DNA of 64,000 nucleotides from positions 1,054,001-1,118,000 of the forward strand of contig CAVOPA010000003.1 of assembly GCA_963697705.1 (NCBI GenBank), in the 5' to 3' direction. Both the position numbers and the translations under genes were made by a program. The notes under the pieces were generated by a model. The model saw only the letters and a program-made list of their open reading frames with translations, did not search any database and was not told where the DNA came from. This document shows positions 17,280 through 27,000 of the stretch, one piece after another. Numbering within the stretch: position 1 is the stretch's first letter; every line of letters begins with the position of its first letter. Source of the DNA: CAVUCH01 sp963697705 (GTDB lineage Bacteria > Acidobacteriota > Vicinamibacteria > Vicinamibacterales > JAENWD01).

Positions 17280-18349
17280 CTCCTCCGCTCGCGGTTGCGG
17301 CCGCCCTCGTGCCCGTGCTGCTGTTCCTCGTCGGACTGCAGCTGATGGACAGCTTCAAGCTGGTGCGAATCAGGGCCGTGCTGACGGCCATCGCCGCCGG
17401 CGGCCTCGCCGCGCTCGCGTGCCTCCTCCTCCACGGCTGGCTCCTGCCGGCCAGCGGCCTCGAGCTGACGGCCTTCAGCCGCTACGTGGCGCCGGTCACC
17501 GAGGAAACGATGAAGGCCGCGTTCATCGTGGTGCTGATTGCCCGGCGCCGCGTCGGTTTCCTCGTCGACGCCGCGGTGCAAGGGTTTGCCGTCGGCGCCG
17601 GCTTCGCTGTCGTCGAGAACATCGAGTATCTGCGGACGCTGACCAACGCCACGCTCATGCTGTGGCTGGTGCGCGGCCTTGGCACCGCGGTCCTGCACGG
17701 CGCCACGATGGCGATTTTCGCGATGGTGTCGCGCACCCTGGCCGACCGTCGCCCCGAACAGCTGCTGCTCGTCTTCTGGCCAGGGTGGCTGGCCGCCGTG
17801 ATCATCCACTCAGGCTTCAACCACGTCCCGCTGCCGCCGTTCGCGATGACGATGATGCAGCTCGTCGTGCTCCCGCTGCTGGTATTGAGCGTGTTCCAGA
17901 GGAGCGAGCGCGAAACGCGCGAGTGGGTCGGAGCGGGCCTGGACCTCGACGTGGAGTTGCTGCAGCTCGTGGTGTCCGACGCCTTCGAGTTCACGCGCTT
18001 CGGTTCGTACCTGAAGGAGCTGCGGGCGCACTTTCCTGGCCCGATCGTCGCCGACATGTTCTGCCTGCTCCGGCTCGAGCTCGAGCTCTCCGTCCAGGCC
18101 AAGGCCATGCTCATGGTGCGCGAGGTCGGACTCGATCTGCGGGCCGACGAGGATCTCACCGCCTGCCTCGCCGAGCTCGAGTACCTGCAGACCGGGATTG
18201 GGCGCACCGGCATGCTCGCCTTGAAGCCGCTGCAGGTGACGAGCCACCGCGATCAGTGGCACCGGTACCTGCTGGCCCAGGCGGGGCCGCAGGCGCGCCT
18301 CCAGGCCGGAGCCCGCAAGCGGCTGCTGGCACGCCTGCGCCGGCGGTGA
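17276..18349 (+). CDS. PrsW family intramembrane metalloprotease
   Basis: 357 residues, with about eight membrane segments in the first 215. PrsW motifs are visible: VTEETMKAAFIV (EExxK), GAGFAVVENIEYL, a His in GTAVLHGATMA and IIHSGFNHVPL. PrsW-type proteases cut membrane anti-sigma factors; a candidate substrate, the membrane anti-sigma-like protein, is encoded 3 kb upstream, but the link is speculative. A soluble C-terminal domain (about 220-357, helical, LRLELELSVQAKAMLMVREV) is extra to the minimal family. The start is GTG at 17276, overlapping the previous stop (GTGA). The next gene begins 7 bp later. Confidence 0.85.
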   Translation: MTPPLAVAAALVPVLLFLVGLQLMDSFKLVRIRAVLTAIAAGGLAALACLLLHGWLLPASGLELTAFSRYVAPVTEETMKAAFIVVLIARRRVGFLVDAAVQGFAVGAGFAVVENIEYLRTLTNATLMLWLVRGLGTAVLHGATMAIFAMVSRTLADRRPEQLLLVFWPGWLAAVIIHSGFNHVPLPPFAMTMMQLVVLPLLVLSVFQRSERETREWVGAGLDLDVELLQLVVSDAFEFTRFGSYLKELRAHFPGPIVADMFCLLRLELELSVQAKAMLMVREVGLDLRADEDLTACLAELEYLQTGIGRTGMLALKPLQVTSHRDQWHRYLLAQAGPQARLQAGARKRLLARLRRR

Positions 18350-18355
18350 CGACCG

Positions 18356-19462
18356 ATGGCCGGAGATCGCCAGTCGTGGCGCATCGATCGCGCCGGCTCG
18401 CTCGATCGGCTGCGTCTCGTCTCCGAACCCCTCGGGGCGCCGGGTCCCGGCGAAGCCCGCGTGGCGATCGGGGCCATCGGCCTCAACTTCGCCGACATCT
18501 TCGCCTGCCTCGGCCTGTACTCGGCGACGCCGGCCGGAGCCTTCGTACCGGGGCTGGAGTTCGCGGGAACCGTGGAAGCGATCGGTCCAGGAACTGCGGC
18601 CAATGGCTGGCTCGGCGTGGACACGCGCGTGATCGGGCTGACGCGGTTCGGCGGCTACGCCACGGCACTGAACGTCGATACGCGATTGCTGTTGCCGCTG
18701 CCCGATGCGTGGTCGTTCGAGCAGGGCGCCGCCTATCCGGTTCAGGCACTCACGGCGTGGTACGGGCTGGTGCGCCTCGCGCGCGTGGAGCGCGGCGAGG
18801 TCGTCCTCGTGCACTCGGCCGCCGGAGGCGTCGGACTGAACGCGCTCGAGATTCTCGGTGCGCTCGGGGCGCGCGTGATTGCGACGGTCGGCGATTCGGC
18901 AAAGCGGCAGCTCGTCATCGATCGCGCCGCGCTCGAGCCATCGTCAATCATCGTCCGCGAGCGCGCGCGGTTCGGCGCGCAGCTGGATGCGGCCGTGCAC
19001 GCCGCCGGCGCGACCGGACTCGACGTGGTGTTCGACGCGATCGCCGGGCCGTTCTTCGTCCCTGCGTACTCGCGCCTGCGGCCCGAGGGCCGGCACGTGA
19101 TCTACGGCGCCGCCGACTTCATGACGCGCGGGCCGCGGCCAGCCTATCTGCGCCTGCTTTCCCGTTACCTGCGGCGGCCGCGTCTCGATCCGGTGCAGAT
19201 GATCGCCGAGAACCGCAGCGTGCTTGCCTTCAACCTGATCTGGCTGTGGGACGCCGTCGAACGCCTCACATCAGGCTACGAGGCACTGCAATCGCTGATC
19301 GCGCGCCCGCCCTACGTCGGCCGGACGTTCACGTTTGCCGAGGTGCCACAGGCGATGCGGTGGCTTCAGCAGGGAACGAGCGTAGGCAAGGTCGTGGCGA
19401 CGGTGGACGCGCTCAATCCCGGCGGCTCCCCATCAGCCGCAGCAGCGACAGGAACAGGTTGA
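18356..19462 (+). CDS. Quinone oxidoreductase-like MDR protein (VAT1-like)
   Basis: 368-residue zinc-free medium-chain reductase: GLNFADIFACLGLYSATP (typical of VAT-1/quinone reductases), VPGLEFAGTVEAIG, AYPVQALTAWYGL, VLVHSAAGGVGLNALEIL (nucleotide-binding loop) and YVGRTFTFAEVPQAMRWLQQGTSVGKVV at the end. It probably uses NADPH to reduce a quinone or enone. It follows PrsW by 6 bp, so is likely the third gene of that operon. Its last about 17 codons (Gly/Ala/Thr-rich) overlap the end of the convergent BI-1 gene by 50 bp and look like a run-on tail. Confidence 0.85.
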   Translation: MAGDRQSWRIDRAGSLDRLRLVSEPLGAPGPGEARVAIGAIGLNFADIFACLGLYSATPAGAFVPGLEFAGTVEAIGPGTAANGWLGVDTRVIGLTRFGGYATALNVDTRLLLPLPDAWSFEQGAAYPVQALTAWYGLVRLARVERGEVVLVHSAAGGVGLNALEILGALGARVIATVGDSAKRQLVIDRAALEPSSIIVRERARFGAQLDAAVHAAGATGLDVVFDAIAGPFFVPAYSRLRPEGRHVIYGAADFMTRGPRPAYLRLLSRYLRRPRLDPVQMIAENRSVLAFNLIWLWDAVERLTSGYEALQSLIARPPYVGRTFTFAEVPQAMRWLQQGTSVGKVVATVDALNPGGSPSAAAATGTG

Positions 19463-20126
19463 TGAAATCGAGGTACAGCGACAGGGCGCCGACAACGGCG
19501 TAAGAGCCAACACGGCCGTCTGGCAGCGACAGCGCCATGGCCTTGAGGCGCTGTGCGTCCCATGCGGCGAGGCCCGTGAATACGATCACGCCGATGAACG
19601 CGATCATGAATTGCAGCGCATCGCTCTTCCAGAAGATGCCGACAATCGACGCCAGCACGATCCCGATGAGCCCCATGAACATGAACTGACCGACACCCGC
19701 CAGGCTGCGCGTCGTGACGCTGCCGTAGAGCGCGACCGCCCCGAACATGCCGGCAGCCACGAAGAACGTGAGCGCGACCGACTCGCCCGTGTACACGAGC
19801 AGCACGAACGCCATCGTCACGCCGGTCAACGCGGAGTAGGCCAGGAACAGCAACGCGGCCGTGCCTGGCGCCAGCTTGTCGACCCGCGCCGACAGGAAGA
19901 GCACCATCCCGATCTGGACGATGGCCAGCCCCCAGAACAAGAGGCGATTTGCGGCAATCGCCATCAGCAGCGCCGGCGTGCCGGCGACCAGCCACGCGAC
20001 GGTCGCCGTCACGGCGAGCCCGGCAAACATCCAGCCGTAGACCACGCGGAGAAACGAGGTGACACGCTCGGCGGCCGATGCCTGCGAGCCGGCGTATGGC
20101 AGTCGGAATGATTCAGACGGGTTCAC
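19413..20126 (-). CDS. Bax inhibitor-1/YccA family membrane protein
   Basis: 237 residues with seven hydrophobic segments and the BI-1 signatures FLRVVYGWMFAGLAVTATVAWL, ALTGVTMAFVLLVYTGESVALTFFV, IAFIGVIVFTGLAAWDAQRLK and LYLDFINLFLSLLRLMG. Family members are calcium-leak or pH-sensitive channel-like proteins in the cytoplasmic membrane, and are linked to FtsH in E. coli. The start is GTG at 20126, decided by AAGGAGG five bases upstream. Tail-to-tail overlap of 50 bp with the VAT1-like gene. Confidence 0.9.
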   Translation of the reverse strand: MNPSESFRLPYAGSQASAAERVTSFLRVVYGWMFAGLAVTATVAWLVAGTPALLMAIAANRLLFWGLAIVQIGMVLFLSARVDKLAPGTAALLFLAYSALTGVTMAFVLLVYTGESVALTFFVAAGMFGAVALYGSVTTRSLAGVGQFMFMGLIGIVLASIVGIFWKSDALQFMIAFIGVIVFTGLAAWDAQRLKAMALSLPDGRVGSYAVVGALSLYLDFINLFLSLLRLMGSRRD

Positions 20127-20208
20127 GGACGCCTCCTTCAGGCAGACCAGCTACGTGGCACGCGCTGTCGCGCTGCACCAGTTGAGTGTAGCCGAATGCG
20201 GGGCGCGA

Positions 20209-20228
20209 CGCGGGCCCGAAAGCCCGCG
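20209..20228 (-). terminator. Short GC hairpin after the aldo/keto reductase gene
   Basis: CGCGGGC/GCCCGCG stem of 7 bp with a 6-nt loop, between the aldo/keto stop at 20256 and the BI-1 start. No T-run. It could be a weak terminator. Confidence 0.35.
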
Positions 20229-20255
20229 CCGCATGACGACCGCACCCGGGGTGCG

Positions 20256-21131
20256 TCAGGCGCGGGTGCTGGCCTGCGGGATTCGCGCGAGCAGGTCCTG
20301 GAACTCCTGCGGGTTCTCGCAGCCGATCGTGAAGCAATCGAGCACGTCCTGCGCCAGCGCGTACTGCAGGGCCTCGTCGGTCCGCTTGCGCAGGCCCCCA
20401 GCCCCGAAGATCTTCATGCCGATGACGCCCTTCCCCTTGTTCTTCATCGTGCGAAGGACGGAGACGATGGTCGCGGGGTCCGCGTCCATCTGGATGCTCG
20501 CGGGGTTCAGGCGCGCGAGGTCGACGTCGACCCAGTCGCTGGCGGCGGCCGTCTTCATCGCCCCGAGGTCGTGGCACGAGACGCCGTGCGCGCGGATGAT
20601 GCCCTTCTGCTTGGCCTCGGAGAGCACGTGCATCGCCCCGGCCTTCTCCTTCGGCCAGTCGGCGCTCAGCATGCAGTGCAGCAGCACGATGTCGAGGCGA
20701 TCGGTTCCGATCTCGCTGCGAAAGCGATCGAGGTCGGCCCACATCTCCTTCTCCGTCGACGCGTGGGTCTTGGTGAGGATGACGACCTTGTCGCGCGTGA
20801 CGGTCTGCAGCGCACGCTTCGCGTGCGGGTGGCTGCCGTACTGATCGGCGAGGTCCCAGAAGTGGACGCCGTTGTCCACGCCGCGCACGAGCAGCTCCGA
20901 CAGCCCCTGATCGCCCATGGTGCGAATCTGGTTGGAGCTCTTGTTCACACCGTTCGTGCCGGTGCCCTGCGCCAGCCTCGTCACCTGGATGCCCGTCTTG
21001 CCGAGAGTGACGAGATCCTGCGCGGTCTTCCTCGTCTCCGATGCGTAGAGATGGTGCGGGAAGCGGTGGAGCCCGAACAGCGCCGTGCCCGCTGCCGCCG
21101 AGCCGCATCGCAGAAAGTCGCGCCTCTTCAT
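20256..21131 (-). CDS. Tat-exported aldo/keto reductase
   Basis: 291 residues. N-terminal twin-arginine signal MKRRDFLRCGSAAAGTALFG. The aldo/keto fold follows: LGKTGIQVTRLAQGTG, NGVHFWDLADQYGSHPHAKRAL (catalytic Asp and Tyr), VVILTKTHAS (Lys), DIVLLHCML (His), and a C-terminal FTIGCENPQEF. The TIM barrel is shorter than in NADPH enzymes of about 320 residues. The ATG at 21131 has AAGGAG directly upstream, which overrules the longer frame from 21293. Diverges from the GMC oxidoreductase gene, so the two may share regulation. Confidence 0.87.
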   Translation of the reverse strand: MKRRDFLRCGSAAAGTALFGLHRFPHHLYASETRKTAQDLVTLGKTGIQVTRLAQGTGTNGVNKSSNQIRTMGDQGLSELLVRGVDNGVHFWDLADQYGSHPHAKRALQTVTRDKVVILTKTHASTEKEMWADLDRFRSEIGTDRLDIVLLHCMLSADWPKEKAGAMHVLSEAKQKGIIRAHGVSCHDLGAMKTAAASDWVDVDLARLNPASIQMDADPATIVSVLRTMKNKGKGVIGMKIFGAGGLRKRTDEALQYALAQDVLDCFTIGCENPQEFQDLLARIPQASTRA

Positions 21132-21307
21132 ATCAGCTCCTTCCGAGACTCGTTCAGCGATGCTACGAGCCGAGCGACACGCGGTCAAGAGATGGACGAG
21201 TAGTCGTGGGAACTGGGTGGACGTCGCGGCCGCGCTGCGCGGCTGGTGGAGAACCTCGACCAGAATCAGCAGGATCCCGCACAAAACCACCATGCTATGG
21301 TGCGGAG

Positions 21308-23002
21308 ATGCAGATCATTTCACGCCGCCAGACCTTCGATGTGATCGTGGTTGGCTCCGGCGCGTCAGGCGGCTGGGCGGCGAAGCGGCTGGCCGAAGCG
21401 GGCGTGAAGGTCGCGCTCGTCGACTGCGGGCGTCCGCAGCCGGACGCCAACTTCTCGGAGCACATGCGCCCGTTCGAGCTCAAGTACCGCGACCAGGCGG
21501 ACGACGTCATCCGGAAGACGCGTCCAGTGCAGAAGGACTGCTATGCCTGCATGGAATACAACTACGACTGGTTCGCGAACGATCTCGACGAGCCGTACAC
21601 AACGGCGCCCGACAAGCCCTTCAGCTGGCAGGGCCGCCTGCGCGTGATCGGCGGGCGCACCAACGTGTGGGGCCGCCAGAGCTATCGCCTCAGCGATCTC
21701 GATCTCAAGGCCGCGTCACACGACGGCTACGGCGACGACTGGCCCCTCAGCTACAAGGACCTCGAGCCCTATTACGGCATCGTCGAAGACTACGTCGGCA
21801 TCTCGGGGCAGGCCGAGGGCGTGCCGGAGCTGCCCGACAGCCGCTTTCATCCGGCGATGCCGATGACCTGCGAGGAGGTGCAGCTGCGAACGCGCGTCAA
21901 GCAGAAGCTCGGACGCACCGTCACCATCGGCCGCACGGCAAACATCACCAAGCCAATCAACGGGCGCGCCGCCTGCCACTACTGCGGGCCGTGCGAGCGC
22001 GGGTGCACGACGCATTCGTACTTCAACTCGGCGTTCACCACCGTGGCCGACGCCGTCGCCAGCGGCAACTGCACGCTCGTTCCGAACGCAATGGTCTACA
22101 AGGTGCTCGTCGATGGCGGCACCAACAAGGCCACGGGCGTGCTCTACATCGACCGGAACACGCGCGAGCCGAAGGAAGTGTCGGCGCGAGCGGTGGTGCT
22201 GTGTGCGCAGTCGCTCGAGTCGACGCGTATCCTGCTCAACTCAGCGACCCGTGAGCACGCGAACGGCGTTGCGAACTCGAGCGGCGTGCTCGGGCACTAC
22301 CTGATGGACCACCACTCATCGGCGGGCGCCTCTGGCACGCTTCCGCCGCCGGTCGGAATCCGGCAGTCGGTCGGGGGGGCGCAGCGGCCGAACGGCCTTT
22401 ACGTCATCCGCTTCCGGAATACGTTGACCGGCCCGCAGCAGAAGGACTTCATCCGGGGCTACGGGTTCCAGGGCGGCGGCGGCACGCGCGTGAACTGGGG
22501 CGCGCCAGGGTTCGGGGAAGCCTACAAGCAGGCTATCCGGCAGCCTGTCGGCTACTTGAATCTCGGCGGCTTCGGCGAGGCGCTCGCGCGGTTCGAGAAC
22601 CGCGTCGAGCTCGATCCGAACGGCGTCGTCGACGCCTTCGGCATCCCCGTGCTGCGGGTCGAGATGACGTGGAGCGAGAACGAGCTGGCGATGATGAAGG
22701 ACATGGCCGCGACGGCAGCGGAGATGCTCGACGCGGCTGGCGCGACCGACGTGGTGCCCGAGGTGCGAACGGCGGTGCCCGGCTACGGCATCCACGAAGC
22801 GGGACTTGCGCGGATGGGCGCCGACCCGAAGACGTCGGTCCTCAACCAGTTCTGCCAGACGCACGACCTGAAGAACCTGTTCGTCATGGACGCCTCGTGC
22901 TTCGTCTCGATCGGCTGCCAGAACCCCACGCTGACCATCATGGCCATTGCCGTGCGCTCGACGGATTACCTGATGCAGGAGATGAAGGCGGGGACTATCT
23001 GA
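21308..23002 (+). CDS. GMC family oxidoreductase
   Basis: 564 residues. FAD-binding N-terminus FDVIVVGSGASGGWAAKRL, substrate-domain region with CHYCGPCERGCTTHSYFNSA, ALVDCGRPQPD, ARAVVLCAQSLESTRILLNS, and C-terminal GIHEAGLARMGADPKTSVLN and ASCFVSIGCQNPTLTIMAIA, the usual His/Asn catalytic area. It is closest in layout to the FAD subunits of gluconate 2-dehydrogenase-type enzymes and glucose-methanol-choline oxidoreductases. No small Tat subunit or cytochrome partner is adjacent. The ATG at 21308 after TGCGGAG is chosen; the longer frame from 21041 runs into the divergent reductase. Sugar or polyol substrate is likely but unproven. Confidence 0.87.
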   Translation: MQIISRRQTFDVIVVGSGASGGWAAKRLAEAGVKVALVDCGRPQPDANFSEHMRPFELKYRDQADDVIRKTRPVQKDCYACMEYNYDWFANDLDEPYTTAPDKPFSWQGRLRVIGGRTNVWGRQSYRLSDLDLKAASHDGYGDDWPLSYKDLEPYYGIVEDYVGISGQAEGVPELPDSRFHPAMPMTCEEVQLRTRVKQKLGRTVTIGRTANITKPINGRAACHYCGPCERGCTTHSYFNSAFTTVADAVASGNCTLVPNAMVYKVLVDGGTNKATGVLYIDRNTREPKEVSARAVVLCAQSLESTRILLNSATREHANGVANSSGVLGHYLMDHHSSAGASGTLPPPVGIRQSVGGAQRPNGLYVIRFRNTLTGPQQKDFIRGYGFQGGGGTRVNWGAPGFGEAYKQAIRQPVGYLNLGGFGEALARFENRVELDPNGVVDAFGIPVLRVEMTWSENELAMMKDMAATAAEMLDAAGATDVVPEVRTAVPGYGIHEAGLARMGADPKTSVLNQFCQTHDLKNLFVMDASCFVSIGCQNPTLTIMAIAVRSTDYLMQEMKAGTI

Positions 23003-23009
23003 CTGGGGT

Positions 23010-23273
23010 CATGCTGGATGCAGAATGTCGGATGCAGAATCCGCTCGTGCTGGGCTGGTCAGTGGGGTTCGGAGGCGCGCTCACCACTCTGCATCCGACA
23101 TCCGACATCCGACATCCGACATCCGCATCCGACATCCGGCATCCGACATCCGACATCCGACATCCGACATCCGGCATCCGACATCCGGCATCCGGCATCC
23201 GACATCCGACATCCGGCATCCGACATCCGGCATCCGACATCCGGCATCCGACATCCTGCATCCGACATCCGTC
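23010..23273. repeat. Heptamer island CATCCGA with short inverted arm
   Basis: The main arm (about 23088-23273) holds some 25 tandem CATCCGA/CATCCGG units in one orientation. A short arm near 23018-23040 reads the reverse complement (TCGGATGCAGAATG). It lies between the convergent GMC and secreted-protein genes, and its right edge touches the stop codon of the leftward gene. A fragment of the same family occurs at about 338-364. Confidence 0.92.
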
Positions 23274-23799
23274 AATGTCCCGCGGCCGCGGCCACCTTCT
23301 GCGCCTCCTCCTGGGTCAAGCCTGAGGCGTTGATGTTCACGACGCAGTCCTGACGGAGGATGAGGATCACGTCCCCCTTGTCGCGCGGGCTGACGAAGTA
23401 GGACGCCTTGCGCGCGACCCCGGGGAACAGGATCGCCGGCCGCCGCGCGAGGTTCGCGTTGCTCGTCTTCAGCGACTCGTAGTACGTCGGCAGGTCCTTG
23501 GTGATGGTCCGCTTGACCGCCTCCGGCCCGTACGTGGACACCGAGAGCGTGCGCCTGCCGTCCACCGTGGCCCACATGCACAGGGACACGCCGATGCTCG
23601 CGGGCGACGAGGCGGGTATTGCCGCGGGGCGCACGCGCTTGCCGAGGGCCGCTTCGAGCTCCTCCCCGGTGGCCACGCCGCACGCGTCCACCGACATCGG
23701 GCCCGACTTGCCTTGCGCGTGCACGAGGGACGCGCCGCCGAGCGTCACCCACACCAGAGACGCGATCGCGACGCTGCGACACACGAGACCTGCGGCCAT
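23272..23799 (-). CDS. Secreted hypothetical protein (DUF3558-like)
   Basis: 175 residues with a signal peptide (SVAIASLVWVTLGGASLVHA, cut near residue 29). The mature part starts with VDACGVATGEELEAALGKRV and contains VSLCMWATVDGRR, with two cysteines spaced as in DUF3558-like small periplasmic proteins, and a third in ILRQDCVVNINASG. I do not recognise a function. The stop codon abuts the CATCCGA island. Monocistronic. Confidence 0.7.
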   Translation of the reverse strand: MAAGLVCRSVAIASLVWVTLGGASLVHAQGKSGPMSVDACGVATGEELEAALGKRVRPAAIPASSPASIGVSLCMWATVDGRRTLSVSTYGPEAVKRTITKDLPTYYESLKTSNANLARRPAILFPGVARKASYFVSPRDKGDVILILRQDCVVNINASGLTQEEAQKVAAAAGH

Positions 23800-23890
23800 G
23801 GGATGCTCCGATGAGGGCGGCGCGCGCGGAACGCACGGCCGAGTTCGGCCATTCTAATCCGGTGCTCACTTGTGTTGTCACCCATCAGTC

Positions 23891-23954
23891 ACGTGGGGCA
23901 GGGCTTCAGCCCTGCAAATCGCGCTCGCCAGCAGGCCTGAAGGCCCGCCCCACA
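23891..23954. repeat. REP-like inverted pair (GTGGGGC type)
   Basis: Two short palindromes, GGGCAGGGCTTCAGCCCTGC and GCAGGCCTGAAGGCCCGCCC, face each other and are flanked by GTGGGGC and GCCCCAC. This is BIME-like: same TTCA/TGAA loop and spacing as the GTAGTGC elements elsewhere, but a different stem. It lies upstream of the secreted hypothetical gene. Confidence 0.75.
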
Positions 23955-24031
23955 TGACTACACAAGTGAATCGCGGGGGTTTAGCCTAATGGCCTGCGGG
24001 AGCGCGGCTGGGAGCACCGGCTGTACACACA

Positions 24032-24066
24032 GAAGCGCCGGTTGCCGCGCGGACAACCGGCGCTTC
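24032..24066 (-). terminator. Hairpin after the TonB-dependent receptor
   Basis: A perfect 13-bp stem, GAAGCGCCGGTTG (24032-24044) with CAACCGGCGCTTC (24054-24066), and a 9-nt loop, 18 bp beyond the leftward stop codon. No clear T-run follows. Confidence 0.7.
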
Positions 24067-24084
24067 GAACGGAACATTCGTCAG

Positions 24085-27000
24085 CTACTTGAAGGTGTAG
24101 CGAAGGCTCACGAGGAACTGGTACACGTCGCTGTTGGACGTGGCGGTGCTCGTCGAGGTCTGGTAGCTGTTCGCGATCAGCTGATTGTTCACGACTGCCA
24201 GCCGGTAGGTCGCCCGTCCTTGCGCGTCAACTCCCTGTGCCGTCAGGAGCTGCACCTGGTTGTTGCTATTCGAGGGCGGGACGGGCCGCTGGCCGACGCC
24301 CCAATCGTGGTTCAGCAGGTTGCCGAAGTTCAGGAAATCGAGCCGGATCTGGAAGTCGTGCCGGCGTCCCGCCAGGCTCTTGAAGATGTCCTGCGAGATG
24401 CTCAGATCCGTCCGGCGAACGATCGGCAGCGCGACGCCATTGCGCTTCGCGTAGTCGCCGCGGTGCTTGTTCAGGTAATCGTCCTGCTGGATGAAGGCCT
24501 CGAAAGCGGCGGCCTGCTCGGCAGCCGTGAAGGTGCGGCCCGACACGGTGAACGGCGCGAAGTTCATCTCGGACATGTCTCGCGGGATGTAAATCAGGTC
24601 GTTGGCCGCGACCAGATCGCCATTCATGTCGCCGGCAAAGACATAGCTGATTCGCGACGAGCTGTTGATCGTGCTGTGGCGCGCTTCCCAGAACACGGAG
24701 ATCGAGGTCGAGCCGAAGCTGAAGTAGTCGCGCGAGAAATTCACGAGGGCATACGCGCGGTGGCCAGGAGACCAGAGCGAATCCGCGAGCCCCGGATTGT
24801 TCGGATCGCCGTAGTGCGAGGCGCGGCTGAAGCTCGTCGCCGCCGTTGACTCCGGGTCTGACAGGCTCTTCGACACGCCGTAGCTGTAGGCGCCGCGAAC
24901 CGACAGGCCGTAGTGCGTGTTCTTCGACAGCGACTGCGCGAAGTTCCACGCGTTCCCCTCGCTCTCGTTCTTGAGCACGTAGTTCACCGTCACCTGGTTG
25001 CCCGGATCGTTGTTGAGCCGCGTGACGCATCCACCCACCTGCCCGGCCGACGCGCATGGCGTCCCCACCCAGCGTGGACGTCGGTCAGCACCGGTGAAGG
25101 ACGACTGCGCCGCCGGCAGGTTCGCGTTGATGTAGTAGATCCCGTTCACGTCCTTGCTGTAGATGTACTCCGTGGTGCTCGTGATGCCCCAGAACAGCTT
25201 GCGGTCGAGGGCGATGTTGCTCCGCCACACCTGCGGGAATTTGAAACCGGCATCGGTGACGTTCAGCGCGTAGCTCGAGGCGCCGCCGCCGGTGACCGTC
25301 GCCGGCTTGTACACGTCGGCATTCGGGTTGAACGGAAACGCCGTGGTGTTGTCCGCGATCCGCTCACCGATCAGCACGCCCGTGTTCCCGACCTGGTTGG
25401 AGATCCAGACGTACGCCGGACGTCCGCTGAAGAGCCCCGTACCACCGCGCACCTGCGTGGTCTGGTTGCCGTTCACGTCCCAGTTCATGGCCACACGCGG
25501 CGACCACAGCACCTTCGTGTCGGGCATCGTGCCCGTGCTGTACCTCACGGGTTGGCCCTTCTCGTCACGAAACGTCAGGGTGTCGGCGTTCGGGTTGTCG
25601 TAGGCGGTGTTCTTGAACTGCGACACGTCGAAGCGCAGGCCGCCGGTGACCGTCAGGTTCGAACGCGGCCGCCACTCGTCCTGGAAGTAGCCGGCGCTGT
25701 ACCAGACGTCGAGCGGCTGCTCGGGCTTCTCCTGTCCGGGGATGTTGCTCCACCGCACCTGAAAGCGGCGCAGCGTCACGGGCGCCACCGTGCGACTCGG
25801 GTTGGCGATGAATTCGTTGGCGTCGGCATAGAAGTCGGCGAGCGAGTTGTAGACGAAGTTGCCCTGCGGGCAGCAGCCGAAGAAGACGTTGTCGGAGTGG
25901 TATTTCTCCGTGTAGCCGCCGACCGTGAACGTGTTCTTCGCGGTGAACTTCGTGAAGTTGTCCTGCAGCTGGAACGTCTTGTAGCGCAGCTCGTTGTTGA
26001 CGGTGAACGGCTCGAAGCCAAAGGACGTGTAGGAGCTGCCGCCCTCGAAGATGTCGACGAACGGGAACATGTCTCCGCGCGAGGCGCGGCTCTCGTCCTG
26101 GTAGGTGTAGCCGGTCTGGAACGAGTTGGCCATCGTGGTGCCGATGACGCTGTTCCACTCGCCGATGCCAGACCGGATGTTCTCGAGAATCTGGTAATTG
26201 GAGTTCTGGTAGCCGAGGAAGCCCGAGCTGTTGATGTTGCGGCCGAGACCGGCGGACCCGGAGCCCGACAGGCCGACGTCGGTGAACGAGTTCAGGTGGT
26301 TGTACCGGAAGCTCACCTTGTTGCCGTTGTTGACGTTGTAGTCGCTGCGCAGCAGGAACCGCTTGGCCGGGGTCAGCTTGTTGATGTTGTCGAACGGGCC
26401 GGTGTCGTACTGGAAGTTCGAGCTGAGAAAGCTGCTGAGACTGGTCAGATCCGACGCGAGCACGCGCGTGACCGAACCGCTGACCGGCTCGCCACCGGCG
26501 TTCGAGCGGAACGTCGTGATCGGCCGCGAGTCTTTCTCGTCTTCGTAGTTGCCGAACGCGAACCACCGGTTCTTGATGATCGGCCCCGCTGCCCACCCGC
26601 CGGTGTTCCGGTAGGAGAACTCGCCCGGGTTCACGGCCTGGCCGGCGGCCTCGGTGCCGACCCAGTCCTGGTTGCGCCAGCGATGGTAGAACGACCCCGT
26701 GATCTGGTTGGTGCCGCTGCGGGTGACCGTGTTCACGCCGGCGCCGGTGAAGCTGCCCTGGCGCACGTCGTACGGGGCCACGTTGACCTGCAGCTGCTCG
26801 ATGGCCTCGAGCGAGATCGGCGCGACGCCCGTGCGGTCGCCGGGCTGGCCGCCGAGGCCGAACGAGTTGTTGAACGACGAGCCGTCAACCGTGATGTTGT
26901 TCATCCGGTTGTCCTGGCCGACGAAGTTGCTGCCGCTCGCCTGCGGCGTCAGCCGCGTCATGTCCTGCAACCGCCCGCTGACGGTGGGCAGCAGCGCGAG

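Noticed and set aside
23088..23273. Dense regular repeats that could be mistaken for a CRISPR array
   Set aside because: The unit is 7 bp with no spacers of unique sequence, and no cas genes are near.
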